64,000 nucleotides of DNA from Bacteroidota bacterium (GTDB taxonomy: Bacteria; Bacteroidota; Bacteroidia; Chitinophagales; Chitinophagaceae): the NCBI GenBank assembly GCA_947476145.1, contig CANJPH010000006.1, positions 45,533 through 109,532 on the forward strand, written 5' to 3'. Shown in pieces: positions 44,526 to 52,950 of this stretch. Position 1 is the first letter of the stretch, and every line of letters begins with the position of its first letter. A program made the translations under genes and the position numbers. The notes under the pieces are model-generated. The model was not told the DNA's origin, ran no database searches, and saw nothing but the letters and a program-made list of their open reading frames with translations.

Positions 44526-45866
44526 ATGAAGCAACCTATTTACATTTTCATCTTCCTTGCTTTCCCTTTTGGGCTTTTAGCACAATCGCAGGCAAAAGTG
44601 ACCATCGACTATATTAATAAATATAAAGGGATTGCCATTAGCGAAATGAATAGAACCGGCATTCCTGCTTCTATCACCCTTGCACAAGCCATTGTGGAAT
44701 CGGGCAGTGGTGAAAGCCTTTTAGCAAAAAAAGCCAATAACCATTTTGGAATCAAATGCAAGACTGAATGGACAGGCGAAAAAATGTATAAGGATGATGA
44801 CATGAAGAATGAATGTTTTAGAGTGTATGGAAACGCAGATAGTTCATTTATTGACCATTCCAATTTTTTAAAATACCGCCCCTACTACGCCAGTTTATTT
44901 GAATTAGATCCAGTGGATGATACTGCTTGGGCTTATGGGTTAAAAAAAGCAGGCTATGCCACAGAGAAAGACTATCCTAATAGTTTATTACAAGTGATTG
45001 ATATGTATGAACTATCGCAGTATAATTTTCCAGAATTAGTGGGAGAGGATTCCTTGGAGGAGGCAAATGCAATTAAAGCGGAAATGACAAAAGACACCCT
45101 GCAGAAGAAAACGACTTCAAATAAGGTAGTTCCAACTGCATTGAATACAGCAACTGCAGCCCTCATCACTACATCTAAAAATGATACTATAAATTCTGCA
45201 CCTATTAAAGATACGGTGGTGAAAATTATTACGGTAAAAGATACGGTTATTAAAGTAGTGACGGTAAGGGACACCATTGTTAATATGGTTACTGTAAAAG
45301 ATACCATTATTAAATTGGTGACCGTTAAAGACACTATCCAAAAAGCGATTACCATTAAACCTACAAAGGATACGACTGCAAAATCTACACCCCCTAAGGC
45401 TACTGTTATCAATTATCCTTTAAATCAGAAATTTAAAATCAACGGCGTTTCTGCTATCTGGGCGATGGCAGGCAGATCCTACATTGAAATTGCAAGCACC
45501 TATCACATCCCTCTTTATAGGCTCTATAAAAACAATGAAATAGAAGCCACTGACCTAGTTCAAAAAGATCAACTATTATTTTTAGGAGAAAAGAAAAAAG
45601 ATAGTGATAAAAAAGTGCATGTTGCAAAAACCGGCGAAACCTTTTACGAGATCGCTCAAATGGAGGGGATTCAATTAAACGCTTTAAAGGCCTTTAATAC
45701 AACTATTACAGAAGATAAAATTAAGGAAGGCGTAATCCTTTACTTATTTAATATGCCAAAAGATCCAATCGTTCCCCTACCAGCCGAAAAAACAAAAGCA
45801 AATAATAGTAGCGATAAAAAAGCTAGCGACATAACACCTAAAAAAAATAAATTTAAAATATTCTAG
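44526..45866 (+). CDS. Exported glucosaminidase with decapeptide repeat and LysM domains
   Basis: The protein has 446 aa. A signal peptide (MKQPIYIFIFLAFPFGLLAQ) precedes a GH73-type glucosaminidase domain (about residues 25-160: SITLAQAIVESGSGESLLAKKANNHFGIKC, catalytic Glu in VESGSG). Residues 228-277 are five tandem 10-residue units of the form KDTVVKIITV. Two LysM-like domains follow (IWAMAGRSYIEIASTYHIPLYRLYKNN and HVAKTGETFYEIAQMEGIQLNALKAFN), which bind peptidoglycan. It is a cell-wall hydrolase of periplasm or surface. It abuts the methyltransferase gene and hpt follows 1 base later, in the plus-strand symporter-hpt run. Confidence 0.9.
   Translation: MKQPIYIFIFLAFPFGLLAQSQAKVTIDYINKYKGIAISEMNRTGIPASITLAQAIVESGSGESLLAKKANNHFGIKCKTEWTGEKMYKDDDMKNECFRVYGNADSSFIDHSNFLKYRPYYASLFELDPVDDTAWAYGLKKAGYATEKDYPNSLLQVIDMYELSQYNFPELVGEDSLEEANAIKAEMTKDTLQKKTTSNKVVPTALNTATAALITTSKNDTINSAPIKDTVVKIITVKDTVIKVVTVRDTIVNMVTVKDTIIKLVTVKDTIQKAITIKPTKDTTAKSTPPKATVINYPLNQKFKINGVSAIWAMAGRSYIEIASTYHIPLYRLYKNNEIEATDLVQKDQLLFLGEKKKDSDKKVHVAKTGETFYEIAQMEGIQLNALKAFNTTITEDKIKEGVILYLFNMPKDPIVPLPAEKTKANNSSDKKASDITPKKNKFKIF
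45207..45356 (+). repeat. Five 30-bp tandem coding repeats (KDTVxKxxTV)
   Basis: Five in-frame 30-base units inside the glucosaminidase-LysM gene encode KDTVVKIITV, KDTVIKVVTV, RDTIVNMVTV, KDTIIKLVTV and KDTIQKAITI. The codons diverge between units, so the array is old rather than a recent slip. It forms a linker between the catalytic and LysM domains. Confidence 0.9.
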
Positions 45867-45867
45867 T

Positions 45868-46401
45868 ATGTCAAACATCACAGTATTAGACAAGGAATTT
45901 GTGCCCTATATAAGTGAGCAAGAAATTCAAGAAAAAATTACGGCATTGGCCCAACAATTAAATAATGAATATACTGGCAAAAAGCCCATATTTCTTTCCA
46001 TATTGAATGGTTCATTTTTATTCACTGCGGACTTGTTTAAACAAATCACCATTGAAGCCGAAGTGTGTTTTATTAAATTGGCCTCCTACAAAGGGACCAG
46101 TTCCTCAGGCAATGTGATTACCGCCATTGGTCTGGATGCGAATGTGAATGGAAGAGATATTATTATTGTAGAAGACATTATTGATACGGGTAAAACCTTA
46201 CATCACTTTTTACCTCAATTAGAATCCAGCAATCCTAGCTCTATTAAAATTGCTGTTTTACTCAATAAAAAAGAAGCATTGGCCTACCCCGTTAAAATAG
46301 ATTATGCTTGTTTTGATATCCCTAATAAATTTGTGGTGGGCTATGGCCTTGACTATGAAGGATTAGGACGCAATACCAAAGCCATTTATCAGTTAAAGTA
46401 A
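45868..46401 (+). CDS. hpt: Hypoxanthine phosphoribosyltransferase
   Basis: The protein has 177 aa and joins hypoxanthine or guanine to PRPP in purine salvage. The PRPP-binding block is DIIIVEDIIDTGKTLHHFL, SILNGSFLFTADLF and VCFIKLASYKG form the N-terminal sheet, and VGYGLDYEGLGRN is the base-binding hood. It starts 1 base after the glucosaminidase stop and ends at a bidirectional terminator shared with dnaJ. Confidence 0.95.
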   Translation: MSNITVLDKEFVPYISEQEIQEKITALAQQLNNEYTGKKPIFLSILNGSFLFTADLFKQITIEAEVCFIKLASYKGTSSSGNVITAIGLDANVNGRDIIIVEDIIDTGKTLHHFLPQLESSNPSSIKIAVLLNKKEALAYPVKIDYACFDIPNKFVVGYGLDYEGLGRNTKAIYQLK

Positions 46402-46422
46402 TTGCATATTTTGAATGCCCAT

Positions 46423-46456
46423 AAAAAAAGAGGAAATTTTAAGTTCCTCTTTTTTT
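46423..46456. terminator. Bidirectional terminator between hpt and dnaJ
   Basis: AAAAAAAGAGGAA and TTCCTCTTTTTTT form a perfect 13-bp stem around an 8-base loop, with T runs in both directions. It serves convergent hpt (+) and dnaJ (-). Confidence 0.93.
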
Positions 46457-46457
46457 A

Positions 46458-47630
46458 TTATTTGAATGCATCTTTTACTTTTTCGTAAAAACTTTTTTCT
46501 CCCTTAGTAGTTTTAGGTTTAAAGTTTTCGCTTTCTTGCATTTTCTCTAATGCCGCTTTCTCTTCCTCACTTACTTGTTGTGGCGTCCATATGTTTACAT
46601 GAATCAATTGATCTCCTTTTGCATACCCTTGTACTTCCGGGAAACCTTTTCCTTTTAACCTAAATATTTTACCGCTTTGTGTACCTGCTGGTATTTTTAT
46701 TTTAGCACGGCCATCAATAGTAGGCACTTCTACATTGGTTCCAAAAATAGCGTCTGGAATAGTAATGTATAAATCGTATGCCACATTGAGTCCATCTCTA
46801 TGCAATGCTTCATGCGCTTCTTCTTCAATCATGATAATTAAATCACCTGACATACCTCCACGCTCTCCTGCATTGCCTTTACCCGACATGCTTAATTGCA
46901 TACCGTCCTGCACACCTGCAGGAATATCTATAGAGATGGTTTCTTCGCCATATGCGCGTCCCTCTCCCTTACAAGTTGTACATTTTGAAGTAACCGTTGT
47001 ACCCTCTCCATTACAAGTGGGACAAGTATTTACCGTTTGCATTTGACCTAGAAAAGTGTTGGTTACTTTTCTTACTTGACCCTGACCATTACAAGTGGAA
47101 CAGGTTTGTAAACTGTTTTTATCCTTTGCACCATTACCCCCACAAGTAGAACAAGCAACATGCTTTTTTACTTTTACTTGCTTGGTAACCCCATTGGCTA
47201 TTTCTTCAAAATTTAATTTTAATTTAATTCTTAAATTACTTCCTCTTTGTCCCCTTGCTCTCGCTCCACCTCCACGTGATCTTCCACCTCCTCCAAAAAA
47301 TCCTCCAAATCCTTCGTCTCCAAATATATCTCCAAACTGGCTGAAGATATCATTCATATCCATACCGCCTCCTTGGAAACCACCTCCACCGCCGCCAGTG
47401 CCAGGGCCAAAAGCTTGGTGTCCAAAACGATCATACTTTGCTTTCTTATCATTATCACTTAATACTTCATAAGCCTCGGCCGCTTCTTTAAATTTATCTT
47501 CCGCTGCTTTATCACCCGGATTTCTATCTGGATGAAATTGCATAGCTACTTTTCGGTACGATTTTTTTATCTCGTCCGTTGAAGCTGATTTAGTGACTCC
47601 TAATATTTCGTAATAATCTCTTTTAGCCAT
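46458..47630 (-). CDS. dnaJ: Chaperone DnaJ
   Basis: The protein has 390 aa, the Hsp40 co-chaperone that delivers substrates to DnaK and stimulates its ATPase. The J domain has HPD at residues 33-35. A Gly/Phe-rich linker follows ([21 protein letters not shown]), then the four zinc repeats [24 protein letters not shown] and CTTCKGEG, and the C-terminal substrate-binding domains ([19 protein letters not shown]). It lies 10 bases after grpE in the same unit; dnaK is not in this window. Confidence 0.98.
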   Translation of the reverse strand: MAKRDYYEILGVTKSASTDEIKKSYRKVAMQFHPDRNPGDKAAEDKFKEAAEAYEVLSDNDKKAKYDRFGHQAFGPGTGGGGGGFQGGGMDMNDIFSQFGDIFGDEGFGGFFGGGGRSRGGGARARGQRGSNLRIKLKLNFEEIANGVTKQVKVKKHVACSTCGGNGAKDKNSLQTCSTCNGQGQVRKVTNTFLGQMQTVNTCPTCNGEGTTVTSKCTTCKGEGRAYGEETISIDIPAGVQDGMQLSMSGKGNAGERGGMSGDLIIMIEEEAHEALHRDGLNVAYDLYITIPDAIFGTNVEVPTIDGRAKIKIPAGTQSGKIFRLKGKGFPEVQGYAKGDQLIHVNIWTPQQVSEEEKAALEKMQESENFKPKTTKGEKSFYEKVKDAFK

Positions 47631-47640
47631 AATTTCTTTT

Positions 47641-48180
47641 TTATTTACCTACTACCACTTTGGCAAAACGAATAATTTTTTCATTCAAAGAATAACCTTT
47701 AGTTACTTCGTCAATTACTTTTCCTTTTTGTTTATTATCCGGTACAGGAACTTCTGTGATGGCTTCATGAAATTCAGCATCAAAATCCTTACCAATACTT
47801 TCCATAGCAGTTAATCCTTTTGCTTGCATGGTAGTACGAATTTTATTAAACACCAATTGAATACCTTCTTTCTGAACTGCAATATCATCGGAAGTGTTTA
47901 ACTGCTTTTCGGCACGATCACAATCGTCTAAAACATCCAACAATGAAACAATAACGTCCTTGCCAGCTGTTTGAATTAACTCCATGCGTTCTTTGGCAGT
48001 TCTACGCTTAAAATTGTCAAATTCTGCCATTAAACGCAGGTATTTATCCTTTTGCTCTAATAAGTCTGCCTTGGTTTGGTCTAGCTCACTTAGGGGCTCA
48101 TTTTCTACTTCTGGGGCATTTTCTGCTCCATTTTCAACGGTTTCCTCGGTAGCTGGATTATTGATCTCTTTTTCTTCCAT
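47641..48180 (-). CDS. grpE: Nucleotide exchange factor GrpE
   Basis: The protein has 179 aa. An acidic N-terminal tail ([25 protein letters not shown]) leads into the long helix ([22 protein letters not shown]) that dimerises, then the beta-wing domain with [16 protein letters not shown] and [18 protein letters not shown]. GrpE releases ADP from DnaK. It is the first gene of grpE-dnaJ, with a consensus housekeeping promoter upstream; no CIRCE or other heat-shock operator is seen. Confidence 0.97.
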   Translation of the reverse strand: MEEKEINNPATEETVENGAENAPEVENEPLSELDQTKADLLEQKDKYLRLMAEFDNFKRRTAKERMELIQTAGKDVIVSLLDVLDDCDRAEKQLNTSDDIAVQKEGIQLVFNKIRTTMQAKGLTAMESIGKDFDAEFHEAITEVPVPDNKQKGKVIDEVTKGYSLNEKIIRFAKVVVGK

Positions 48181-48208
48181 AATTTCTTGTGTTAATACCT
48201 ATTTCGAG

Positions 48209-48240
48209 CAAATATATTGCCAAAGGCCTAAAAGAGCAAA
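48209..48240 (-). promoter_or_regulatory. Promoter of grpE-dnaJ (TTTG-N20-TATATTTG)
   Basis: On the minus strand TTTG (48240-48237), 20 bases and TATATTTG (48216-48209) match the Bacteroidota housekeeping consensus exactly, 28 bases before the grpE ATG. Confidence 0.8.
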
Positions 48241-48290
48241 ATTGACATTAATTAGGCCTAAAATGAACAAGTTGTCAGTCAATCCCTGCC

Positions 48291-48298
48291 TATCTTTG
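48291..48298 (+). promoter_or_regulatory. -7 box of the RlmI-type gene (TATCTTTG), 4 bases from ATG
   Basis: This is a perfect TAnnTTTG match, then CCCT and the ATG at 48303. No TTTG sits at 19-21 bases; a TTG is 16 bases away. The expected transcript starts at or next to the start codon. Confidence 0.55.
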
Positions 48299-48302
48299 CC
48301 CT

Positions 48303-49478
48303 ATGACAAAAGTGTATCTAAACCGAAAGATCAATCAAAGGATTGCGCTAGGGCATCCTTGGATTTACAATAACGAAGTTGACCGTATCGCCGGCCCCGT
48401 TGAACAGGGGGATATTGTGGAGGTTTATTACTTTGATGGCCAATTGGCTGGCCGAGGATATATTAACCCGGAATCACAAATTATTATACGTTTACTGACT
48501 CGTAAAAGGGAGGACATCACGGCAGCCTTCTTTCATCAAAAAATTCAGACCGCTTGGGATTACAGAAAACAATTAGGCTATACGGAAAACTGCCGACTGG
48601 TTTTTGGAGAAGCAGATGGACTACCCGCACTCATCATTGATAAATTTAACGACTACTTTGTAATACAAACGCTTTCCTATGGGATTGAGGTTTGGAAGGA
48701 CGCCATTGTTGCAGCGTTAAAAACAATATTTAATCCAAAAGGTATTTACGAACGTAACGATGTGCCCGTTAGAGAATTAGAAGGACTGGCTCAACAAAAA
48801 GGTTTTTTAACCGATCCCTTCCCTACTGAAATTATCATCAATGAAAATGATTTACAATTTTATGTAAATATTGAAACAGGACAAAAGACAGGCTATTTTT
48901 TAGATCAACAAGATAATCGTCGTGCCATTAAAAATATTGTGAAGGGTGCCGATGTATTGGGTGCATTTACATACACGGGGACTTTTGAAATTCATGCAGC
49001 CCATTATGGAGCTAAATCAGTTTTTGGTATTGACATATCAGAATCGGCGGTTGCGCAAGCCAACAAAAATGCAGTTTTAAATAAATTGGATCATATTGTA
49101 AAGTTTGAAGCCATGAATGCATTTGATGTATTAAAAAATTGGGGCAAGCAGGGTAAAAAATATGACGTGGTCATGTTGGATCCCCCAGCCTTCACAAAGA
49201 GTAGAAATAATATTGACAAAGCCATCACAGGTTATAAAGAAATTAATTTACGCGGGATGCAACTTATTCGCAATGGTGGATTCTTGGTTAGCTCAAGTTG
49301 TACTAATCTTGTGAGCCCTGAATTATTTTTAGAAACCATTGAGATGGCTGCACATGATGCGAAGAAAAGGATTAGACAGGTCACCTACCAATCACAGTCC
49401 AGCGACCACCCTATTATTTGGGGTATGGAAAATACACACTACCTTAAATTTTTAATCGTAGAAGTTTGCGACAAGTGA
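48303..49478 (+). CDS. Class I rRNA methyltransferase, RlmI-type (23S rRNA m5C)
   Basis: The protein has 391 aa. An N-terminal PUA domain (TKVYLNRKINQRIALGHPWIYNNEV) precedes an RlmI-like middle domain (ENDLQFYVNIETGQKTGYFLDQQDNR) and the SAM-binding fold (VLGAFTYTGTFEIHAAHYGAKSVFGIDIS, YDVVMLDPPAFTKS). SSSCTN carries the cysteine expected of m5C methyltransferases. In Escherichia coli RlmI modifies C1962 of 23S rRNA; the same target is likely but not shown. It is divergent from grpE. Confidence 0.9.
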   Translation: MTKVYLNRKINQRIALGHPWIYNNEVDRIAGPVEQGDIVEVYYFDGQLAGRGYINPESQIIIRLLTRKREDITAAFFHQKIQTAWDYRKQLGYTENCRLVFGEADGLPALIIDKFNDYFVIQTLSYGIEVWKDAIVAALKTIFNPKGIYERNDVPVRELEGLAQQKGFLTDPFPTEIIINENDLQFYVNIETGQKTGYFLDQQDNRRAIKNIVKGADVLGAFTYTGTFEIHAAHYGAKSVFGIDISESAVAQANKNAVLNKLDHIVKFEAMNAFDVLKNWGKQGKKYDVVMLDPPAFTKSRNNIDKAITGYKEINLRGMQLIRNGGFLVSSSCTNLVSPELFLETIEMAAHDAKKRIRQVTYQSQSSDHPIIWGMENTHYLKFLIVEVCDK

Positions 49479-49569
49479 ATATGATAAAACTGTATTTTTG
49501 AAAATAAATAATTTTATCATTTATTCCTCTTTTTGATTTTTCTAATGATAAGCGTAAAATAAAGCACAT

Positions 49570-49604
49570 AAAAAAGGAGCTAATGAAATTTAGCCCCTTT
49601 TTTT
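49570..49604. terminator. Bidirectional terminator between the RlmI-type gene and the peroxiredoxin
   Basis: AAAAAAGGAGCTAA and TTAGCCCCTTTTTT form a 14-base stem with one mismatch or wobble around a short loop, with T runs on both strands. The genes on each side converge on it. Confidence 0.88.
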
Positions 49605-49639
49605 ATTATTGTAATCTTGCATTAACAAGATTTCAAATT

Positions 49640-50113
49640 TCAGTTTAATGTATTCAAAACGTTTTGGATCGCTGCAAAATCAGGTAAGTCACCTGGTGTT
49701 GCACAAACTTCTTCATATTGTACTACCCCTTCCTTGTCAATTACAAAAGCAGCGCGCTTGCTTACTCCTTGCATTTCAAAAGCAGGGAATACTTCATATA
49801 ATACATCAAATGAATTAGCTGCAGTTTTATTAAAGTCGCTTAATAAAGGAAAGTTTAATTTTTGCTCTTCCTTAAATTTGCCTAAAGTAAAAATAGAGTC
49901 AACCGAAACGCCTAAAACTTGCGCATTAGCGTTATTGTAAGTGCCTATATTGTCTCTAATACTACATAGCTCGGTAGTACATACTCCGGTAAATGCCAAA
50001 GGGAAAAATAAAACAACCACATTTTGTCCTTTGAAGTCTGCCAAAGAAGTGGCTTTCTTATCTGAATCAAACAAAGTGAATGCAGGGGCTGGTTTGCCAA
50101 GTAAATTACTCAT
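49640..50113 (-). CDS. Peroxiredoxin (AhpC/TSA family, AhpE-like)
   Basis: The protein has 157 aa and reduces peroxides in the cytoplasm. The active-site motif P-x3-T-x2-C is present (PLAFTGVC), with peroxidatic Cys45; Cys50 five residues later may serve as resolving cysteine. FSLxD-type start PAPAFTLFDSDKKATSLADFKGQNVVVLFFP and SDFNKTAANSFDVL are typical of the family. It is a single-gene unit with a perfect -7 box 35 bases upstream and a bidirectional terminator after it. Confidence 0.93.
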   Translation of the reverse strand: MSNLLGKPAPAFTLFDSDKKATSLADFKGQNVVVLFFPLAFTGVCTTELCSIRDNIGTYNNANAQVLGVSVDSIFTLGKFKEEQKLNFPLLSDFNKTAANSFDVLYEVFPAFEMQGVSKRAAFVIDKEGVVQYEEVCATPGDLPDFAAIQNVLNTLN

Positions 50114-50148
50114 ATTTTTAATTTTTATTTAGGTACTTAATTAGAAGC

Positions 50149-50156
50149 CAAAAGTA
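50149..50156 (-). promoter_or_regulatory. -7 box of the peroxiredoxin gene (TACTTTTG)
   Basis: This is a perfect TAnnTTTG match on the minus strand, 35 bases before the ATG. The -33 position has no TTTG. Confidence 0.5.
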
Positions 50157-50192
50157 TAAATGTTTAGTGAAGGTTCATCCACTTTTTGAGCT

Positions 50193-50531
50193 TTATAAAG
50201 GGATTTTTTCTCTTTTCGAAAGTTCATTCACTGAATCCATCACAATCTTAAACTCAATTGGATGCATTTCCAAGTATTCCATTTGCTTGTAAAATTGAAC
50301 CCTATCCACTTTATTAAAATCAAAGATTTTTTGATAGTATGCTACATTCTTATGTTGAATACTCCATGTAGTATCCGCTACTGAAACGCGTGTAAAATGT
50401 TCGTCTGCCTTCATTAATTGAAATACGACCACTTTCATTTTATCAATAGGTATACTATTGCCTTCCTTTGATTTTTCACCACAGGATATTAAAAGTACAG
50501 TCAACAATAAACAGGATATAAAAATTCTCAT
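50193..50531 (-). CDS. DUF4296-family lipoprotein
   Basis: The protein has 112 aa with a lipoprotein signal (MRIFISCLLLTVLLISC, lipidated Cys about residue 17). The rest matches my memory of the Bacteroidota-specific DUF4296: an early IPIDKMKVVVFQLMKADEHF, HKNVAYYQKIFDFNKVDRVQFYKQMEYLEMHP and a helical end. The function is unknown. It overlaps the DUF4835 gene by four bases (ATGA), so the two are translationally linked. Confidence 0.75.
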   Translation of the reverse strand: MRIFISCLLLTVLLISCGEKSKEGNSIPIDKMKVVVFQLMKADEHFTRVSVADTTWSIQHKNVAYYQKIFDFNKVDRVQFYKQMEYLEMHPIEFKIVMDSVNELSKREKIPL

Positions 50532-51451
50532 TCTATCTTTTCTTTATACTTATTTAAATTGGTTAAATCAATCACCGATAATGTATTCAACAACTGTTTT
50601 TTCATAGGTTTATTAGCGTTTTCAAAAATACCCATAATTTCAGTGTATTTACCCTGCATTAAAATAGGAACTACCATGGTATTGGTGTTGTCCTCTTGCA
50701 CTTCTTGCATTGTCATTAAAGCATTTAAAACCATATCTCTGCCAATATCAAATTTGGCTGTCATTTGATCCAATCCCACTCGATAATAGGTATAAATTGC
50801 TTCATGGATTTTTTCCATTCCACTTTTTGTTAGATTGTCAATTAAGATAAATCTATTGCGTTGTCCATCAAATGACTTCCAGCCATTAATGCCCGAAGCT
50901 TCGGGCGCATTATAAACAATATTCAATGCTTTATTAAAATACGGAGCCCCTCCTTTTAAAGAAAAAGAATCGTAGTCTAATCCTAAAATGATGTTAATGT
51001 AATAGGCTATGGTGGCTGTTAAATTGGCCTCGAGAGGATCTGTACCTTGTACTTTGTTTTCATTAAATTCAATCGGCTGAGAAAGCTGATATTTAAAAGT
51101 AAAATTGGGGTCTTGCATATTTAATACTGGCGTCGTATAATTGGCATTAAAAACTGGCCTACTAGAAATGATACTTAATTTAGCATCATATACACCTGGC
51201 GACAAGACCGACTCGATAGTAATAAAGAAACTGCATTCAATTTTTTCTTCATTTCCAAACGCATCCAAAGCCCATTTTCGTTGATTGATAAAATCCCTTA
51301 ACTGCGATTGTAATTGTATAAAAATTTTAGGATCTACCTGATTGTCCACCTTATTACTTTGAATGGTCACCGTAGCAGATAGCTCCTGCGCCAAAATAAA
51401 ATTGGGACTTAACACTAACAATAAAATGATGAAAAGATAGTAGCGGCGCAT
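50528..51451 (-). CDS. DUF4835-family exported protein (named PorD in some annotations)
   Basis: The protein has 307 aa with a signal peptide (MRRYYLFIILLLVLSPNFILAQ). Family-like blocks are IFIQLQSQLRDFINQRKW, PVFNANYTTPVLNMQDPNF, IAYYINIILGLDYDSFSLKGGAPYF and GWKSFDGQRNRFILIDNLT. DUF4835 proteins are found across Bacteroidota and some databases link them to type IX secretion; I cannot confirm that role here. A terminator separates it from rpoZ, and a TAATATTG box sits 4 bases before its ATG. DUF4296 follows with a 4-base overlap. Confidence 0.8.
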   Translation of the reverse strand: MRRYYLFIILLLVLSPNFILAQELSATVTIQSNKVDNQVDPKIFIQLQSQLRDFINQRKWALDAFGNEEKIECSFFITIESVLSPGVYDAKLSIISSRPVFNANYTTPVLNMQDPNFTFKYQLSQPIEFNENKVQGTDPLEANLTATIAYYINIILGLDYDSFSLKGGAPYFNKALNIVYNAPEASGINGWKSFDGQRNRFILIDNLTKSGMEKIHEAIYTYYRVGLDQMTAKFDIGRDMVLNALMTMQEVQEDNTNTMVVPILMQGKYTEIMGIFENANKPMKKQLLNTLSVIDLTNLNKYKEKIE

Positions 51452-51480
51452 TATACAATATTATGAGTACCCTAAAATAC

Positions 51481-51518
51481 AAAAACGTCCTGATACCTTA
51501 AAGATTTCAGGACGTTTT
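51481..51518 (-). terminator. Rho-independent terminator after bamD-rpoZ
   Basis: On the minus strand AAAACGTCCTGA and TCAGGACGTTTT make a perfect 12-bp stem around a 13-base loop, running into TTTTT. It separates rpoZ from the DUF4835 gene. Confidence 0.88.
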
Positions 51519-51536
51519 CAATAAGATCTTAATTTA

Positions 51537-51881
51537 TTAACGATAAAGATCAGACTCTTCCTTCGTTCTATGATATATTTTATCTTCAATAAATTCAGCA
51601 GTTGCTAAAATTGCAGGATTAGGCATACGCTCATAAGCCTTAGAGATTTCAATTTGCTCTTTATTCTCATGAATTTCTTCTAAGCTATCGGTATGACTCG
51701 CAAACTCTTCTAATTTTGAATGCAATTCCTCTCTAATAGAGATATTGATTTGATTCGCTCTCTTAGAAATGATTGAAATAGATTCATATAAATTTCCAGT
51801 TTTAGCTTTTAATGCTTTTAAACTTTTAGTCTCGATAACAGCAGGTGTATTTGCACCCATGTGTCTTCTTAATTTACTCAT
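51537..51881 (-). CDS. rpoZ: RNA polymerase omega-like subunit (Bacteroidota RpoZ type)
   Basis: The protein has 114 aa. The central block KTGNLYESISIISKRANQINISIREELHSKLEEFASHTD has the omega/Rpb6 pattern in its Bacteroidota form, which is divergent from Escherichia coli RpoZ. Omega binds the beta' subunit and aids assembly of RNA polymerase. It overlaps bamD by four bases (ATGA), the usual pairing in this phylum, and is followed by a terminator. The call rests on pattern and context. Confidence 0.82.
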   Translation of the reverse strand: MSKLRRHMGANTPAVIETKSLKALKAKTGNLYESISIISKRANQINISIREELHSKLEEFASHTDSLEEIHENKEQIEISKAYERMPNPAILATAEFIEDKIYHRTKEESDLYR

Positions 51882-52672
51882 TTCTTGTTATTTAAAAAAT
51901 TATCAGTTAGTTGTTTTATTTTTTTTGCTTCAGGCAATAAAGGGCTATCGCTAAAACGATCTACAAAATCATTATACTCTGTCGTCACTTTTTCAAAACG
52001 CTCTTTTTGTTTATCCTCAAAACTGTTCACTGCAAATTTGTAATAGGCTTTCACCGTTAATAATTTGTATTGATCCGATTTTTTAGAATCTGGATAGTTG
52101 TCGGACAATAAACCATAAGATATAGCAGCAGCACGATATAAAGCAAGGTTATCGTACAATGTAGCTGTTTTAAAATCTTTCAATTCCAATTTTTCACGAC
52201 AAGCATCTATCACTTCCGTTGCCTCTTTAACTCTTGGGCTGGTTGGATGCGCGTCAATAAAAACTTGCATTGTTAAAATTGTCCTATTGGTTGTGGTTTG
52301 ATCTAATTCCGCTTTTGGTGAACGTTTATAATACGTTAGCGCTCTTAAATATTCCACTTCTTCTGTTTTTGGACTATTAGGAAAATACTCAACAAATGTT
52401 TTAAATAAGTTTTCTGCATTTTCATAATCCTTATCATAGTAATACGAATTGGCAAACTTCACGTACAATTCCTCGTACCTTGGCGTTCCTTTTACAAATG
52501 GCATTACGTTCTCAAAGAGCTGTTGTGCGTTTCTGTATTTTTTAGCTCCAAAGTATTGCTCCGCCATTTTAACTTTATAATCTATGTCCTTGTTCTTTAA
52601 AATTTTTTGAAATTTTGAAGTACAAGAAGATAAACCAAATATTACAATAAGGGCTACAATGATTCTATTCAT
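51878..52672 (-). CDS. bamD: Outer-membrane protein assembly factor BamD
   Basis: The protein has 264 aa from the ATG at 52672; the track TTG four codons earlier precedes the natural lipoprotein start MNRIIVALIVIFGLSSC. The mature protein is built of TPR helices: KMAEQYFGAKKYRNAQQLFENVMPF, YYDKDYENAENLFKTFVEYFPNSPKTEEVEYLRALTYYKRS and MQVFIDAHPTSPRVKEATEVID. BamD joins BamA in folding beta-barrels into the outer membrane, from the periplasmic side. A TAATTTTG box ends 9 bases before the ATG. Confidence 0.93.
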   Translation of the reverse strand: MNRIIVALIVIFGLSSCTSKFQKILKNKDIDYKVKMAEQYFGAKKYRNAQQLFENVMPFVKGTPRYEELYVKFANSYYYDKDYENAENLFKTFVEYFPNSPKTEEVEYLRALTYYKRSPKAELDQTTTNRTILTMQVFIDAHPTSPRVKEATEVIDACREKLELKDFKTATLYDNLALYRAAAISYGLLSDNYPDSKKSDQYKLLTVKAYYKFAVNSFEDKQKERFEKVTTEYNDFVDRFSDSPLLPEAKKIKQLTDNFLNNKK

Positions 52673-52681
52673 ACAGGGTGG

Positions 52682-52689
52682 CAAAATTA
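52682..52689 (-). promoter_or_regulatory. -7 box of bamD-rpoZ (TAATTTTG), 9 bases from ATG
   Basis: This is a perfect TAnnTTTG match on the minus strand. No clear -33 TTTG is at the right distance. Confidence 0.5.
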
Positions 52690-52807
52690 ACTAATAATCC
52701 TCAATTTAGGGCTAAAAAGATTGCCAATAAAGCCTTGGACGTTAAGAATTTACTAAAATAGCGCTGATTACCAGTAATTTAGGAAAATTGACCTCTAATA
52801 CAAACAA

Positions 52808-52829
52808 AAGCCCTGCTATTGCGGGGCTT
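52808..52829 (-). terminator. Second terminator hairpin after rpsA
   Basis: On the minus strand AAGCCCCGC-AATA-GCAGGGCTT forms a 9-bp stem with one wobble, then TTGTTTG. It repeats the stem theme of the hairpin at 52884-52911. Confidence 0.7.
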
Positions 52830-52883
52830 AAAATCATAAAAGTTTGTTTTTGAACCTTTATATTTTATTAAAGGTGAGGAAAA

Positions 52884-52911
52884 CAAAAGCCCCGCGAAAG
52901 CGGGGCTTTTG
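52884..52911 (-). terminator. First terminator hairpin after rpsA
   Basis: CAAAAGCCCCGC-GAAA-GCGGGGCTTTTG is a perfect 12-bp stem with a tetraloop, 40 bases after the rpsA stop, followed by TTTT on the minus strand. Confidence 0.9.
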
Positions 52912-52950
52912 AAGTAATTAAGACCTTATATAACGGAGCCTGGTGGATTA

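Noticed and set aside
44972-45412. Minus-strand ORF of 146 aa rich in Val/Thr/Ile
   Set aside because: It is the shadow of the 30-bp repeats in the glucosaminidase-LysM gene and has no features of its own.
47095-47472. Plus-strand ORF of 125 aa, proline-rich
   Set aside because: It is the antisense of the dnaJ glycine-rich and zinc regions; the composition mirrors that gene.
47984-48373. Plus-strand ORF of 129 aa spanning the grpE start and promoter region
   Set aside because: It covers the grpE 5' end in antisense, the divergent promoters and the start of the RlmI-type gene in the wrong frame.
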